13,849 nt of DNA from Porticoccus sp. GTDB lineage: Bacteria > Pseudomonadota > Gammaproteobacteria > Pseudomonadales > Porticoccaceae. The translations under genes were made by a program, and so were the position numbers. A model generated the notes under the pieces. The model was given only the letters and a program-made list of their open reading frames with translations, made no database searches and was not told the origin of the DNA. The stretch covers positions 1 to 13,849 of the forward strand of contig NYXF01000107.1 of the NCBI GenBank assembly GCA_002685455.1. Direction: 5' to 3'. Below are positions 5,391 through 13,116 of this stretch, one piece after another (the stretch's first letter is position 1; every line of letters begins with the position of its first letter).

Positions 5391-6134
5391 TTGTTAATTA
5401 TACCCGCAATTGATCTAAAAGATGGGAAATGTGTTCGCCTAAGACAAGGTCGTATGGAGGATTCGACTATTTTCAGCGGCAGTCCACTTGAAACTGCTCG
5501 TCGGTGGATAGAGGCAGGGGCGAGGCGACTGCATCTAGTTGACTTGAACGGAGCCTTTGCTGGAAATCCAGTTAATAGTCAGGCGGTCAAAGAAATTGCA
5601 AAAAACTACCCTCGTATACCTATCCAAATTGGTGGTGGAATCCGGAATGGTAACACTATTGAGGCCTACCTTAATGCAGGTGTCAAATACGTCATAATTG
5701 GAACTAAAGCTGTAAAGGATCCAAATTTTGTCACAGAGATGTGTAGGCAATTTCCTGATCGTATCATTGTTGGTATTGATGCAAAAAAAGGTCAAGTTGC
5801 AACTGACGGTTGGGCCAAAGTAACAGCAGTAAAAGCGACTGACTTAGCTAAAAAATTTGAGTGCGACGGTGTGAGCGCTATAATTTATACTGACATAGAT
5901 CGGGATGGCATGATGCAAGGTGTAAATATTGAAGGTACTATTACGATGGCAAAAGCCTCCTCCATCCCAGTTATTGCATCGGGAGGTATTACTGACATGC
6001 GAGACATATCAGCTCTAAATAATATTACAGAGCCAACTATATTTGGTGCTATAACAGGAAGAGCAATCTATGAGGGGACCCTAAACGTCACCAATGCTCA
6101 GAAAATTTGTGATGACTATCAACCATCTAATTAA
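5391..6134 (+). CDS. hisA: Phosphoribosylformimino-5-aminoimidazole carboxamide ribotide isomerase HisA
   Basis: HisA catalyses the Amadori isomerisation of ProFAR to PRFAR, the substrate of HisFH. The 247-residue (beta/alpha)8 barrel has full family length. The catalytic aspartates are visible: D8 in IIPAIDL and D130 in IVGIDAKKG. The phosphate-binding halves are GGGIRN (81-86) and ASGG (196-199) with GRAIYEG (223-229); YTDIDRDG (166-173) is also conserved. The start is TTG 5391, chosen because AGGA (5380-5383) sits 7 bases upstream and the protein then begins exactly as the family does ([10 protein letters not shown]). The 30-base gap after hisH implies one transcript. hisF normally follows directly; here the next gene is a thioesterase on the other strand, so the set is split. 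Confidence 0.96.
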   Translation: MLIIPAIDLKDGKCVRLRQGRMEDSTIFSGSPLETARRWIEAGARRLHLVDLNGAFAGNPVNSQAVKEIAKNYPRIPIQIGGGIRNGNTIEAYLNAGVKYVIIGTKAVKDPNFVTEMCRQFPDRIIVGIDAKKGQVATDGWAKVTAVKATDLAKKFECDGVSAIIYTDIDRDGMMQGVNIEGTITMAKASSIPVIASGGITDMRDISALNNITEPTIFGAITGRAIYEGTLNVTNAQKICDDYQPSN

Positions 6135-6155
6135 TAAATTTATATATAGTATTAA

Positions 6156-6548
6156 TTATATATTTAGCTCTGATACTATATCTTTGGTTGGTTTAGTTAC
6201 CCCATGTGGCTTCGGTCTACCTTTGGTATCAACATGCACAAAAACTAAATCAGAAACCTGAGTAATAATATTCGTTGTTTTTTTGTTTCTTACAACACAA
6301 GATAAAGTTAGTGAGGTAGTCCCAAGGCTTATTAATTCTGTGCCTATTTCTATAATATCTCCGATTCTTGCTGTAGAAACAAACTCAACCTTAGAAATCA
6401 TCTTAGTAACTAATTTTTCAGAACCAATTTGACAGGTCGCAAATATAAATGCCTCTTCATCTATCCATGCTAAAACTCGACCTCCGAAAAGAGTCCCGTT
6501 TGAGTTTAAATCTTTAGCGCTGATCATTTTTCTAGTTCGGAATAACAT
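6156..6548 (-). CDS. Hotdog-fold acyl-CoA thioesterase (YciA/BACH-like)
   Basis: The protein is predicted to hydrolyse acyl-CoA thioesters to free acid and CoA in the cytosol. It has 130 residues, one hotdog domain. The conserved helix motif DLNSNGTLFGGRVLAWIDEEA (about 13-33) is the family's N-x-x-G-x-x-x-GG active-site region; the position of the catalytic Asp in YciA (NGD) is Thr here (NGT), while the D/E pair at WIDEEA is kept, as in a frequent gammaproteobacterial and Bacteroidetes subgroup. KVEFVSTARIGDIIE and TSLTLSCVVRN are typical strands. The - strand ATG at 6548 has TGGA (6554-6557 on +) 5 bases upstream. It is divergent from the efflux operon and convergent with hisA, 21 bases away. 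The substrate cannot be read from sequence. Confidence 0.88.
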   Translation of the reverse strand: MLFRTRKMISAKDLNSNGTLFGGRVLAWIDEEAFIFATCQIGSEKLVTKMISKVEFVSTARIGDIIEIGTELISLGTTSLTLSCVVRNKKTTNIITQVSDLVFVHVDTKGRPKPHGVTKPTKDIVSELNI

Positions 6549-6713
6549 AATTTTCCAGAATATAAATTTTATAATTTAATTATGACATTTTAACGAATAT
6601 TAACTAGATATTTTTTATACAATAGTATTTATTTTCATTTACAGTGAAGCCAAATTGACAGGAAAAATAAAATAATATCAGCTGTTAACTTAAATGTAAG
6701 ATAACATAGTAAT

Positions 6714-6744
6714 TTGAAACTTATTAAATACAAAATCCTATAAA
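6714..6744 (+). promoter_or_regulatory. Weak candidate promoter of the RND efflux operon
   Basis: TTGAAA (6714-6719) and TATAAA (6739-6744) are 19 bases apart, longer than the ideal 17. They sit in the 215-base divergent gap between the thioesterase and the adaptor gene. A TTGACA at 6655-6660 has no -10 at a proper distance. No repressor-type palindrome was evident. Confidence 0.25.
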
Positions 6745-6763
6745 ACAATGGAAAGCGTTTGTA

Positions 6764-7864
6764 ATGATTGATAAAGAAAAATTAATGATCTATTTAAAAA
6801 AAACCATATCGAAGAAATCTAATCGATTACCACTAGTTATAGGCCTAGCGGTATTAATTTGGATGACCAGTGGGCTATTTTCAAGTGGTAAGCGTGCTGA
6901 TTTATCGAACGAAAACTTGTTAAAACAAAAGATGACTGTTGAGGTTTCAGGTATAAAATCAGAGGAAGCTGAAGATTTCATCACTATAAGAGGTGAGATT
7001 GAGCCATTTAGAAAAATAGAAATTAAATCGCATCTGGCCGCACATGTACTAGAAATTCTAGAGAATGAGGGTGCTTATATATCGGATGGAGACCTTATAT
7101 TTAGACTTGCCAATGTCGATCGTTCAGCGCAGTTTTTTATTACAAAAGCAAAAATTTCTAAGAGTTTAAATAAGATAGTACAACTTGAGGCCCTAACTTC
7201 AGACGATCAAAATAAATCAATTAAATTGATAGAGGCTCAGAAAGAATTATCTATTTTGAGATCTAAAATTAGAAATATATTAGTAGAGCGTGGAAATATA
7301 TTAGTAAAGGCGCCATTTAGCGGAATACTAGAGGAGCAGATTGTAGAGGTAGGCAGTTATGTCGAAAAAGGAGAGATCTTAGCTACTCTTTTGGACGAGT
7401 CAAGTCTGAAAGCCACTGGCTATGTCTCCCAACAAAATATTGAGAGACTCAAACTTGGTCAAAAGGTAAATGTTTACTTACTAAACGGAAATAAATCAGA
7501 CGCAACTCTGACATATATCGCTAATTTAGGGGATTCAAAAACCCATAGCTATAAAATTGAGGCTCAACTGAATAATCCTCACGAAGGAATTAAATCTGGT
7601 GCAAGTGCTAGGATTGAAATAATCGTAGGGTCTGTGGCTGCTCACTTTGTATCAGCAGCAAATCTTTCTTTAGACATGGAAGGTAATATAGGAATCAAAT
7701 CTGTAAATAAAGAAAGTATTGTTAACTTCCATAAAATTGAAATTCTACGCACAGAAAAAGAAGGAGTATGGGTTACAGGGTTGCCTAATAAAATTAAAAT
7801 CATAACCCAAGGTAGTGGTTTTGTTGGAGAAGGGGAATCTGTAAAACAGATTTCCAAATTCTGA
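6764..7864 (+). CDS. RND efflux periplasmic adaptor (membrane fusion protein)
   Basis: This protein links the inner-membrane pump encoded next to an outer-membrane channel. It has 366 residues. A basic N-terminus is followed by one membrane anchor at about 22-40 (LPLVIGLAVLIWMTSGLF); no lipobox Cys is seen, so the anchor is a helix. The barrel-sandwich halves lie at about 83-118 (IEIKSHLAAHVLEILENEG...) and 180-210 (VKAPFSGILEEQIVEVGSYV), with a short helical hairpin at about 120-178. The beta-barrel and IKSGASARIEI (276-286, the usual L-x-P/S-G-M-x-A-R-V region) follow. ATG 6764 has GGAAAG (6750-6755) 8 bases upstream; an in-frame ATG at 6785 is possible. The pump gene starts 13 bases after its stop. 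Confidence 0.9.
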   Translation: MIDKEKLMIYLKKTISKKSNRLPLVIGLAVLIWMTSGLFSSGKRADLSNENLLKQKMTVEVSGIKSEEAEDFITIRGEIEPFRKIEIKSHLAAHVLEILENEGAYISDGDLIFRLANVDRSAQFFITKAKISKSLNKIVQLEALTSDDQNKSIKLIEAQKELSILRSKIRNILVERGNILVKAPFSGILEEQIVEVGSYVEKGEILATLLDESSLKATGYVSQQNIERLKLGQKVNVYLLNGNKSDATLTYIANLGDSKTHSYKIEAQLNNPHEGIKSGASARIEIIVGSVAAHFVSAANLSLDMEGNIGIKSVNKESIVNFHKIEILRTEKEGVWVTGLPNKIKIITQGSGFVGEGESVKQISKF

Positions 7865-7877
7865 GGCAGTATGTCTA

Positions 7878-10800
7878 ATGACAATTATCGATTTATCTTT
7901 CTCGCGAAGCAGAACAGTACTTTTAACACTGCTCTTCATATTGATTTTTGGCTCCATTGCATATCAAGATATACCTAAAGAAGCTGAACCAGATATTGCT
8001 ATTCCTTTTATCTATGTTTCTATGAGGCATGAAGGCATATCCCCTGAGGATGCTGAGAGGTTGCTTGTCAAGCCAATGGAGAAGGAATTACAGTCAATAG
8101 TTGGACTAAAAGAAATGCGCAGTAACTCTGGAGAGGGTTATGCTTCGGTTCAACTTGAGTTTAATGCAGGCTTTGATAGTAAAAAAGCAAAATCGGACGT
8201 CCGAGAAAAAGTAGATACAGCTAAGACTAGACTTCCAGATGACACCGACGAACCAAAAGTAATCGAAATAAATGTAGCGCTATTCCCAGTGTTGACCGTA
8301 TCACTCTCGGGTGCAGTTCCTGAGAGGACTTTAGTTAAGATTGCTAGGTCGATGCAAGACCGAATTGAATCTCTACCTGGGGTGCTAGAAGCCGAAATAA
8401 GCGGTGACAGAGAGTCAATTCTTGAGATATTAGTTGATCCAGCGGTAATGGAAACTTATGAGGTTAAATATGATGAGCTTTTTTCTTTTATAAGGAACAA
8501 CAATTTATTAGTTGCAGCGGGGGCTATAGATTCTGGTGCTGGTCGATTTGTACTTAAAGTACCAGGAGTGATCGAAAATCTAGATGATGCTTTGAATTTA
8601 CCAGTCAAGGTTGTGGAGGATCGTGTTGTTACATTCGGTGATGTTGCTACTGTCAAAAAAAGCTTTAAAGATCCTCAGGGTTTTGCACGTGTCGAGGGAG
8701 AGCTCGCTGTAACTCTTGAAATCAAAAAAAGAGTTGGCGCTAATATAATCGAAACCGTTAATAATGTTAAAAAGCTCATAGAGGATGAGCGCTACTTGCT
8801 ACCAGCCTCCCTAGAAATTACCTATATGCAAGACAAATCAAATAAAATTAGAACTATGCTGAACGATCTCCAAAATAATATACTTTCAGCAATTATTCTT
8901 GTTGTTATTGTGATGATAGCGGCTTTGGGCTTCAAGTCAGCTCTCCTAGTTGGCTTAGCAATACCTAGTTCATTTCTTGCTGCAATACTTGTATTGAATT
9001 CGCTAGGTTATACCCTAAACATTGTTGTTCTTTTCAGTTTAATTCTTGTTGTAGGTATGTTGGTTGATGGAGCTATTATTGTAATAGAACTTGCTGATAG
9101 ACGAATGAGTGAAGGAATGGCTCCTTACGATGCATATTTATCAGCTGCCAAACGTATGGCATGGCCAATAACAACCTCGACAATAACAACGCTCGCTGTT
9201 TTTATGCCCCTACTTGTTTGGCCGGGTATGGTTGGAGAATTCATGAAATTCCTGCCAATTACAGTAATGATCGCTCTATTTGCGTCTTTATCTATGGCGT
9301 TAATTTTTTTACCTGTATTGGGTTCAGTTCTTAATAAAAATACAACGTATGCAATAAAAACAATTGATGGCCCCATAACAGAAAAATACACTAAGTTCCT
9401 GAGAAAGCTTTTAACGATTCCCGGTAAGACACTCGGAATTTCTTTTTTGATCATGGTATCTGTCTTTATTTTGTATAGTTTTTTAAATAAGGGTCTTGAG
9501 TTTTTTCCTGATATAGAGCCTGAATTCGGATTAATACAAATTCAAGCGAGAGGCGATCTATCAATATATGAAAAAGATGAGCTCGTAAAAAAAGTTGAGA
9601 GTCGGATAGAGGGGATGGAAGAACTTCGATCAATATATGCAAAATCATTCAATAGAGTGGCCCGAAATAATAATAGTGCAGATCTAATTGGCTCAATCCA
9701 GTTAGAGTTTATTGATTGGGATAAAAGGCGCCCTGCCGCAGAAATATTCAATGAAATGAAACGGTTAATTTCAGATATTCCAGGAATTAAAGTTGAATTT
9801 ATAAAGTCGAAAGATGGACCAGCTTCAGGCAAACCTATTCAACTTGAGTTTAGTTCTTATGACTTTTCTTTGATTTCTCCAGCCATAAAAAGAGTTCGAG
9901 AAATAATGATTAATCAAGGCGGCTACGTAGGCATTGAGGATGATCTACCCTTGCCTGGTATTGAGTGGCAAATAACTGTTGATAGAGCTCTGGCTGCTCG
10001 TTATGGAGCGGATATAGCTTTACTAGGACAATCAGTAAAGCTAATTGCATCAGGTATAAAAGTAACTGATTATCGTCCAGACGATAATGATGATGAAGTT
10101 GATGTTATAGTTAGGTTTCCTATCGATAATCGTCATTTAGATCAATTGAATGAATTACGTATTTCAACTAATGTAGGAATGATACCAGTTAAGAACTTTA
10201 TAACTATAGAGCCCGCCTCTAAAAGTGGCTCGATAGCAAGAGTGGACTCAAGAAGGACAAATACCTTAAGAGCAGATGTTGCTGAAGGAGTTTTGCCGGA
10301 TACTCAACTAAAGGAGCTAAGAAAATCACTTAAGCCGTTGGCTTCTAGCTCACAGGTATTTATAAAATTTAAAGGGGAAGATAAAGAAAAACGTCAAGCG
10401 ATGCAATTCTTGCTAGGTGCCTTTCTTACTGCATTATTATTGATGACCCTAGTCTTAGTGACACAATTTAATAGTATTTTTCAATCATTAATAGTTCTTT
10501 CCGCAATAGTTTTTTCTACCACAGGTGTACTTTTGGGTCTTCTGATCACAGCCCAACCATTTGGGATAGTTATGGTTGGGCTAGGTATCATCGCGTTAGC
10601 GGGGATAGTTGTGAACAATAATATCGTGTTAATAGACACTTATAATCGAATGAAAAAAAATGGGCTTAACCCATATGATGCAGCACTTGAAACTGGAAAG
10701 AGAAGGCTTCGACCAGTTTTTCTTACTGCTTTTACGACTGTATTAGGGTTAATGCCAATGGTGCTAGCAATGAATATAGATCTCGTTAATCGAAATATAA

Positions 10801-11000
10801 GTTTTGGAGCTCCATCAACGCAATGGTGGACGCAACTTGCTAGCGCAATTGCTGGTGGTTTAACATTTGCCACTCTATTAACACTTATGTTAACTCCGTG
10901 CTTGCTTTTACTTGGTGAGGAAATTTGGGGGAAATTATCTGTAGTTAGAGAGTATGCTTATAAAATTCTTCTATCCTTTAAGAAATATTATAAAAAATAA
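7878..11000 (+). CDS. RND-family efflux pump, inner-membrane permease
   Basis: This is a proton-driven RND exporter of the AcrB/HAE superfamily, 1040 residues, the full length for two repeats of six helices each with a large periplasmic domain. TM1 spans about 12-28. The first TM cluster begins at about 335 (NNILSAIILVVIVMIAALGF). TM4 reads GMLVDGAIIVIELADRRMSEG with D397 and G398 where most HAE pumps have Asp-Asp or Asp-Asn. TM10 reads GIVVNNNIVLIDTYNRM (N913-N915) where AcrB has its relay Lys. This combination marks a proteobacterial subgroup I recognise but whose substrates I do not know. QFNSIFQSLIVLSA (TM8 region) and the final STQWWTQLASAIAGGL...LTPCLLLL are typical. ATG 7878 has GAGG (7863-7866) 11 bases upstream. 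No channel gene adjoins. Confidence 0.95.
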   Translation: MTIIDLSFSRSRTVLLTLLFILIFGSIAYQDIPKEAEPDIAIPFIYVSMRHEGISPEDAERLLVKPMEKELQSIVGLKEMRSNSGEGYASVQLEFNAGFDSKKAKSDVREKVDTAKTRLPDDTDEPKVIEINVALFPVLTVSLSGAVPERTLVKIARSMQDRIESLPGVLEAEISGDRESILEILVDPAVMETYEVKYDELFSFIRNNNLLVAAGAIDSGAGRFVLKVPGVIENLDDALNLPVKVVEDRVVTFGDVATVKKSFKDPQGFARVEGELAVTLEIKKRVGANIIETVNNVKKLIEDERYLLPASLEITYMQDKSNKIRTMLNDLQNNILSAIILVVIVMIAALGFKSALLVGLAIPSSFLAAILVLNSLGYTLNIVVLFSLILVVGMLVDGAIIVIELADRRMSEGMAPYDAYLSAAKRMAWPITTSTITTLAVFMPLLVWPGMVGEFMKFLPITVMIALFASLSMALIFLPVLGSVLNKNTTYAIKTIDGPITEKYTKFLRKLLTIPGKTLGISFLIMVSVFILYSFLNKGLEFFPDIEPEFGLIQIQARGDLSIYEKDELVKKVESRIEGMEELRSIYAKSFNRVARNNNSADLIGSIQLEFIDWDKRRPAAEIFNEMKRLISDIPGIKVEFIKSKDGPASGKPIQLEFSSYDFSLISPAIKRVREIMINQGGYVGIEDDLPLPGIEWQITVDRALAARYGADIALLGQSVKLIASGIKVTDYRPDDNDDEVDVIVRFPIDNRHLDQLNELRISTNVGMIPVKNFITIEPASKSGSIARVDSRRTNTLRADVAEGVLPDTQLKELRKSLKPLASSSQVFIKFKGEDKEKRQAMQFLLGAFLTALLLMTLVLVTQFNSIFQSLIVLSAIVFSTTGVLLGLLITAQPFGIVMVGLGIIALAGIVVNNNIVLIDTYNRMKKNGLNPYDAALETGKRRLRPVFLTAFTTVLGLMPMVLAMNIDLVNRNISFGAPSTQWWTQLASAIAGGLTFATLLTLMLTPCLLLLGEEIWGKLSVVREYAYKILLSFKKYYKK

Positions 11001-11067
11001 AGCCAGACTATATAAGAATTGTTCAATGCAGGTAAGAATTAATATTTCTAATCAGGTGAATTAGCTA

Positions 11068-12288
11068 GTGAATTTTCAATCGCTTAAAATACATAAACAG
11101 CTACTAAAAGCTCTCGAAAAGCTTTCTTTGATTGAAGCAACAGATGTCCAAAAAAAGATCATTCCGCTAATACAAGAAGGTAAAGATATTATGGTATTAG
11201 CGCAAACAGGTAGTGGAAAAACTGCAACTTTTTTGCTGCCCACATTACAATTTATATTAGAAAAAGATGCTCCTAGATCTAGCACCCGTTCCTTGATTCT
11301 TTTACCGACTCGTGAGCTAGCGATCCAAACACAGGTCTACTTAAAACAGCTAGCATCCTTTACATACATTAAATCTGGTCTAATTATTGGTGGTGAAGCA
11401 TTTAAACATCAGGTTGCAACTTTAAGAAAAAATCCTGAAATAATTATAGCAACACCAGGAAGGCTAGTGGAGCATATTGAGAAAGGTACAACCGATTTTA
11501 ATGATTTAGAAATACTGATATTAGACGAAGCAGATCGAATGCTCGATATGGGGTTTGCTGACGAAATGCATACGATCACTAAAAGCTGCAATAAGAATAG
11601 GCAAAACTTATTATTTTCTGCCACATTGAATCACAGGGGTTTTAGGCAAATCAAAACAATGTTTAAAGGCCCTAAATTGATAAAGATTGATTCAGCGAGG
11701 AAGTGTCCTCAACAAATTTCACAACAGATAGTTTTATGTGACAATAAAAAACATAAAGAAGAATTAATAGTAGCTCTGATTAGTGAAAAAAAAGCAAACA
11801 AAATATTTATTTTTTGTAAAACACGAATTCAATGCGAACAACTAAATAGCTTTTTGAGATATAAAAAATACCGCTCCGCTTTTATTCACGGAGAGATCTC
11901 TCAGAATGACCGTAAGGCTGTTATAACCAAATTCCATAGTGGTGGCATTGAGATTTTGGTAGCTACTGATCTGGCGGCTCGTGGTTTAGATATCAATGAT
12001 GTTGAGATAGTAATAAATTTTAACGTTGCTTCATCAGGAGATGAATATATTCATCGTGTTGGAAGAACTGGAAGAGCTGGAAAAAAAGGTAAAGTAATCT
12101 CCTTAATTACCGCTGATGACTGGAATCAAATGTCTAGTATTGAGCGATATCTAAAAATTCGATTTGAAAAAAGGGTGCTCAAGGGGTTAAAGGCACAATA
12201 TTGTGGTCCAAAAAAGATTAAAAATTCAGGTAAAGCAGCTGGAACCAAAAAAGGTAAAGCTATAAAGAAAAAAGAAGTAATCAACTAA
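11068..12288 (+). CDS. DEAD-box ATP-dependent RNA helicase, SrmB-like
   Basis: This is an RNA helicase that probably acts in ribosome assembly or mRNA turnover; the SrmB group helps 50S biogenesis. All core motifs are intact in 406 residues: Q motif (F3 and TDVQKKIIP 25-33), I AQTGSGKT (45-52), Ia PTRELA (80-85), Ib TPGR (129-132), II DEAD (153-156), III SAT (184-186), IV IFIFCKT (246-252), V ATDLAARGLD (299-308), VI HRVGRTGRAG (329-338). The tail from about 360 (YLKIRFEKRVLKGLKAQYCGPKK) leads into a Lys-rich end (KKGKAIKKK) that should bind RNA. The start is GTG 11068 with AGGTGA (11054-11059) 8 bases upstream. SrmB is favoured over RhlE by the short tail and the YL-x-I-x-F block; this is a judgement by eye. 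Confidence 0.92.
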   Translation: MNFQSLKIHKQLLKALEKLSLIEATDVQKKIIPLIQEGKDIMVLAQTGSGKTATFLLPTLQFILEKDAPRSSTRSLILLPTRELAIQTQVYLKQLASFTYIKSGLIIGGEAFKHQVATLRKNPEIIIATPGRLVEHIEKGTTDFNDLEILILDEADRMLDMGFADEMHTITKSCNKNRQNLLFSATLNHRGFRQIKTMFKGPKLIKIDSARKCPQQISQQIVLCDNKKHKEELIVALISEKKANKIFIFCKTRIQCEQLNSFLRYKKYRSAFIHGEISQNDRKAVITKFHSGGIEILVATDLAARGLDINDVEIVINFNVASSGDEYIHRVGRTGRAGKKGKVISLITADDWNQMSSIERYLKIRFEKRVLKGLKAQYCGPKKIKNSGKAAGTKKGKAIKKKEVIN

Positions 12289-12309
12289 CTTATATTTGAA
12301 AAATAATCT

Positions 12310-12813
12310 TTATAGCTGTCTGGAATCATAAGCCCAGTGCAATAAAGCCTGTCTTTGTTTTTTTCTACAACTAAAATCGTAAGGCTCGCAATACTTTTTT
12401 ATAGCACCTGCATGTCTACTAAATGCTCTCCAGCGTTTAATCTGCCTTACGTCCTCGTCTTCCATCCTTCTGCCTAAATAATATCGACAATACCATTGGA
12501 ACCAACCTCGAGGATCCTGGGGGTGAATCCAACCCTTCTTATTCCACTCACTCAATGGCTGAGAAGCGTCAACGGAGAAATAATTTAATTTTATATTTTT
12601 TTTAGAGGGGCTAAGCCTAGCGTTCAAAAACCAATCCTGAGGATATTCACTTTTGCAATCATTTAAGTACTTTCCGCCAAAAACACCTAACTCCAACATC
12701 TCTTTTGGAGTTAGTTGCGGTTGAAAGATAGCGTTGAAATCATCGCCAACGGGAGCAACCAAACGATATCTATAGTCAGTCTGCATTTTATCGTTCACTA
12801 AAACTATCTTCAT
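12310..12813 (-). CDS. Conserved Trp/Tyr-rich hypothetical protein, 167 aa
   Basis: The ATG at 12813 overlaps the stop of the upstream gene as ATGA, so this start is preferred to the in-frame ATG at 12831. The C-terminal two thirds are highly patterned: GVFGGKYLNDC (about 43-53), YPQDWF, LNYFSVDASQPLSEWNKKGW, IHPQDPRGWFQWYCRYYLGR, RQIKRW, RHAGAIKKYC, CRKKQRQALLHWAYDSR. I recognise this as a strongly conserved hypothetical family that also occurs in cyanobacteria and photosynthetic eukaryotes, with no known function. It is soluble, with no signal peptide. Seven Trp, many Tyr and four Cys suggest aromatic stacking, possibly ligand or nucleic-acid binding, but that is a guess. It is co-transcribed with the TIGR02450-type gene. 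Confidence 0.85.
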   Translation of the reverse strand: MKIVLVNDKMQTDYRYRLVAPVGDDFNAIFQPQLTPKEMLELGVFGGKYLNDCKSEYPQDWFLNARLSPSKKNIKLNYFSVDASQPLSEWNKKGWIHPQDPRGWFQWYCRYYLGRRMEDEDVRQIKRWRAFSRHAGAIKKYCEPYDFSCRKKQRQALLHWAYDSRQL

Positions 12814-13031
12814 AGCCAACCATTCAACCAAATTTTTGGGTCTTTAAGTTCTCTCCAATCTAAAGAGATTATATGTTTTGATAGGATAGCTTCGATAAAA
12901 CAAGATGATATTTCGCCTTTCTCGTTATAATCAACCTGAATGACCAAAAAGTGCTTTTCTTTGTTAGTTGGGCTGACAGACGTCCATTTACTATTAAGGA
13001 GTTTCTTAAAATTTACTTTATTTTTTAACAT
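12810..13031 (-). CDS. Small Trp-rich protein of the TIGR02450 type, 73 aa
   Basis: The sequence has the family layout: KLLNSKWTSVSPTNKEKHFLV, then an acidic/glycine turn, then CFIEAILSKHIISLDWRELKD and a C-terminal IWLNGW. Four Trp in 73 residues. Function unknown; from memory, relatives are often near photolyase/cryptochrome genes in marine bacteria, but none lies in this window. The start at 13031 has only a poor SD (TTGG). The stop overlaps the ATG of the following gene by four bases, so translation is coupled. Confidence 0.88.
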   Translation of the reverse strand: MLKNKVNFKKLLNSKWTSVSPTNKEKHFLVIQVDYNEKGEISSCFIEAILSKHIISLDWRELKDPKIWLNGWL

Positions 13032-13045
13032 ATACCAACTGACTC

Positions 13046-13072
13046 AAAAAAAGATAGGCATAAAAAAATGCC
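13046..13072 (-). terminator. Intrinsic terminator of pntB
   Basis: Read on the - strand, GGCAT pairs with ATGCC (13068-13072 and 13057-13061 on +) around a 6-base loop, followed after TATC by seven T (13052-13046 on +). It lies 45 bases after the pntB stop and just ahead of the Trp-rich gene, separating the two transcripts. The stem is short (5 bp) but the T-tract is good. Confidence 0.6.
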
Positions 13073-13116
13073 ATAAGAATATCAATTAAGATACTTCCGG
13101 CACTTAATGTTTTTGA

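Noticed and set aside
6135..6155. AT-rich imperfect inverted repeat between hisA and the thioesterase as a bidirectional terminator
   Set aside because: The stem is almost pure A/T with a bulge, so it is unlikely to be stable enough to call.
9125..9832. Two - strand ORFs of about 100 aa inside the RND pump
   Set aside because: The pump frame is intact and conserved over this span, so these are shadows.
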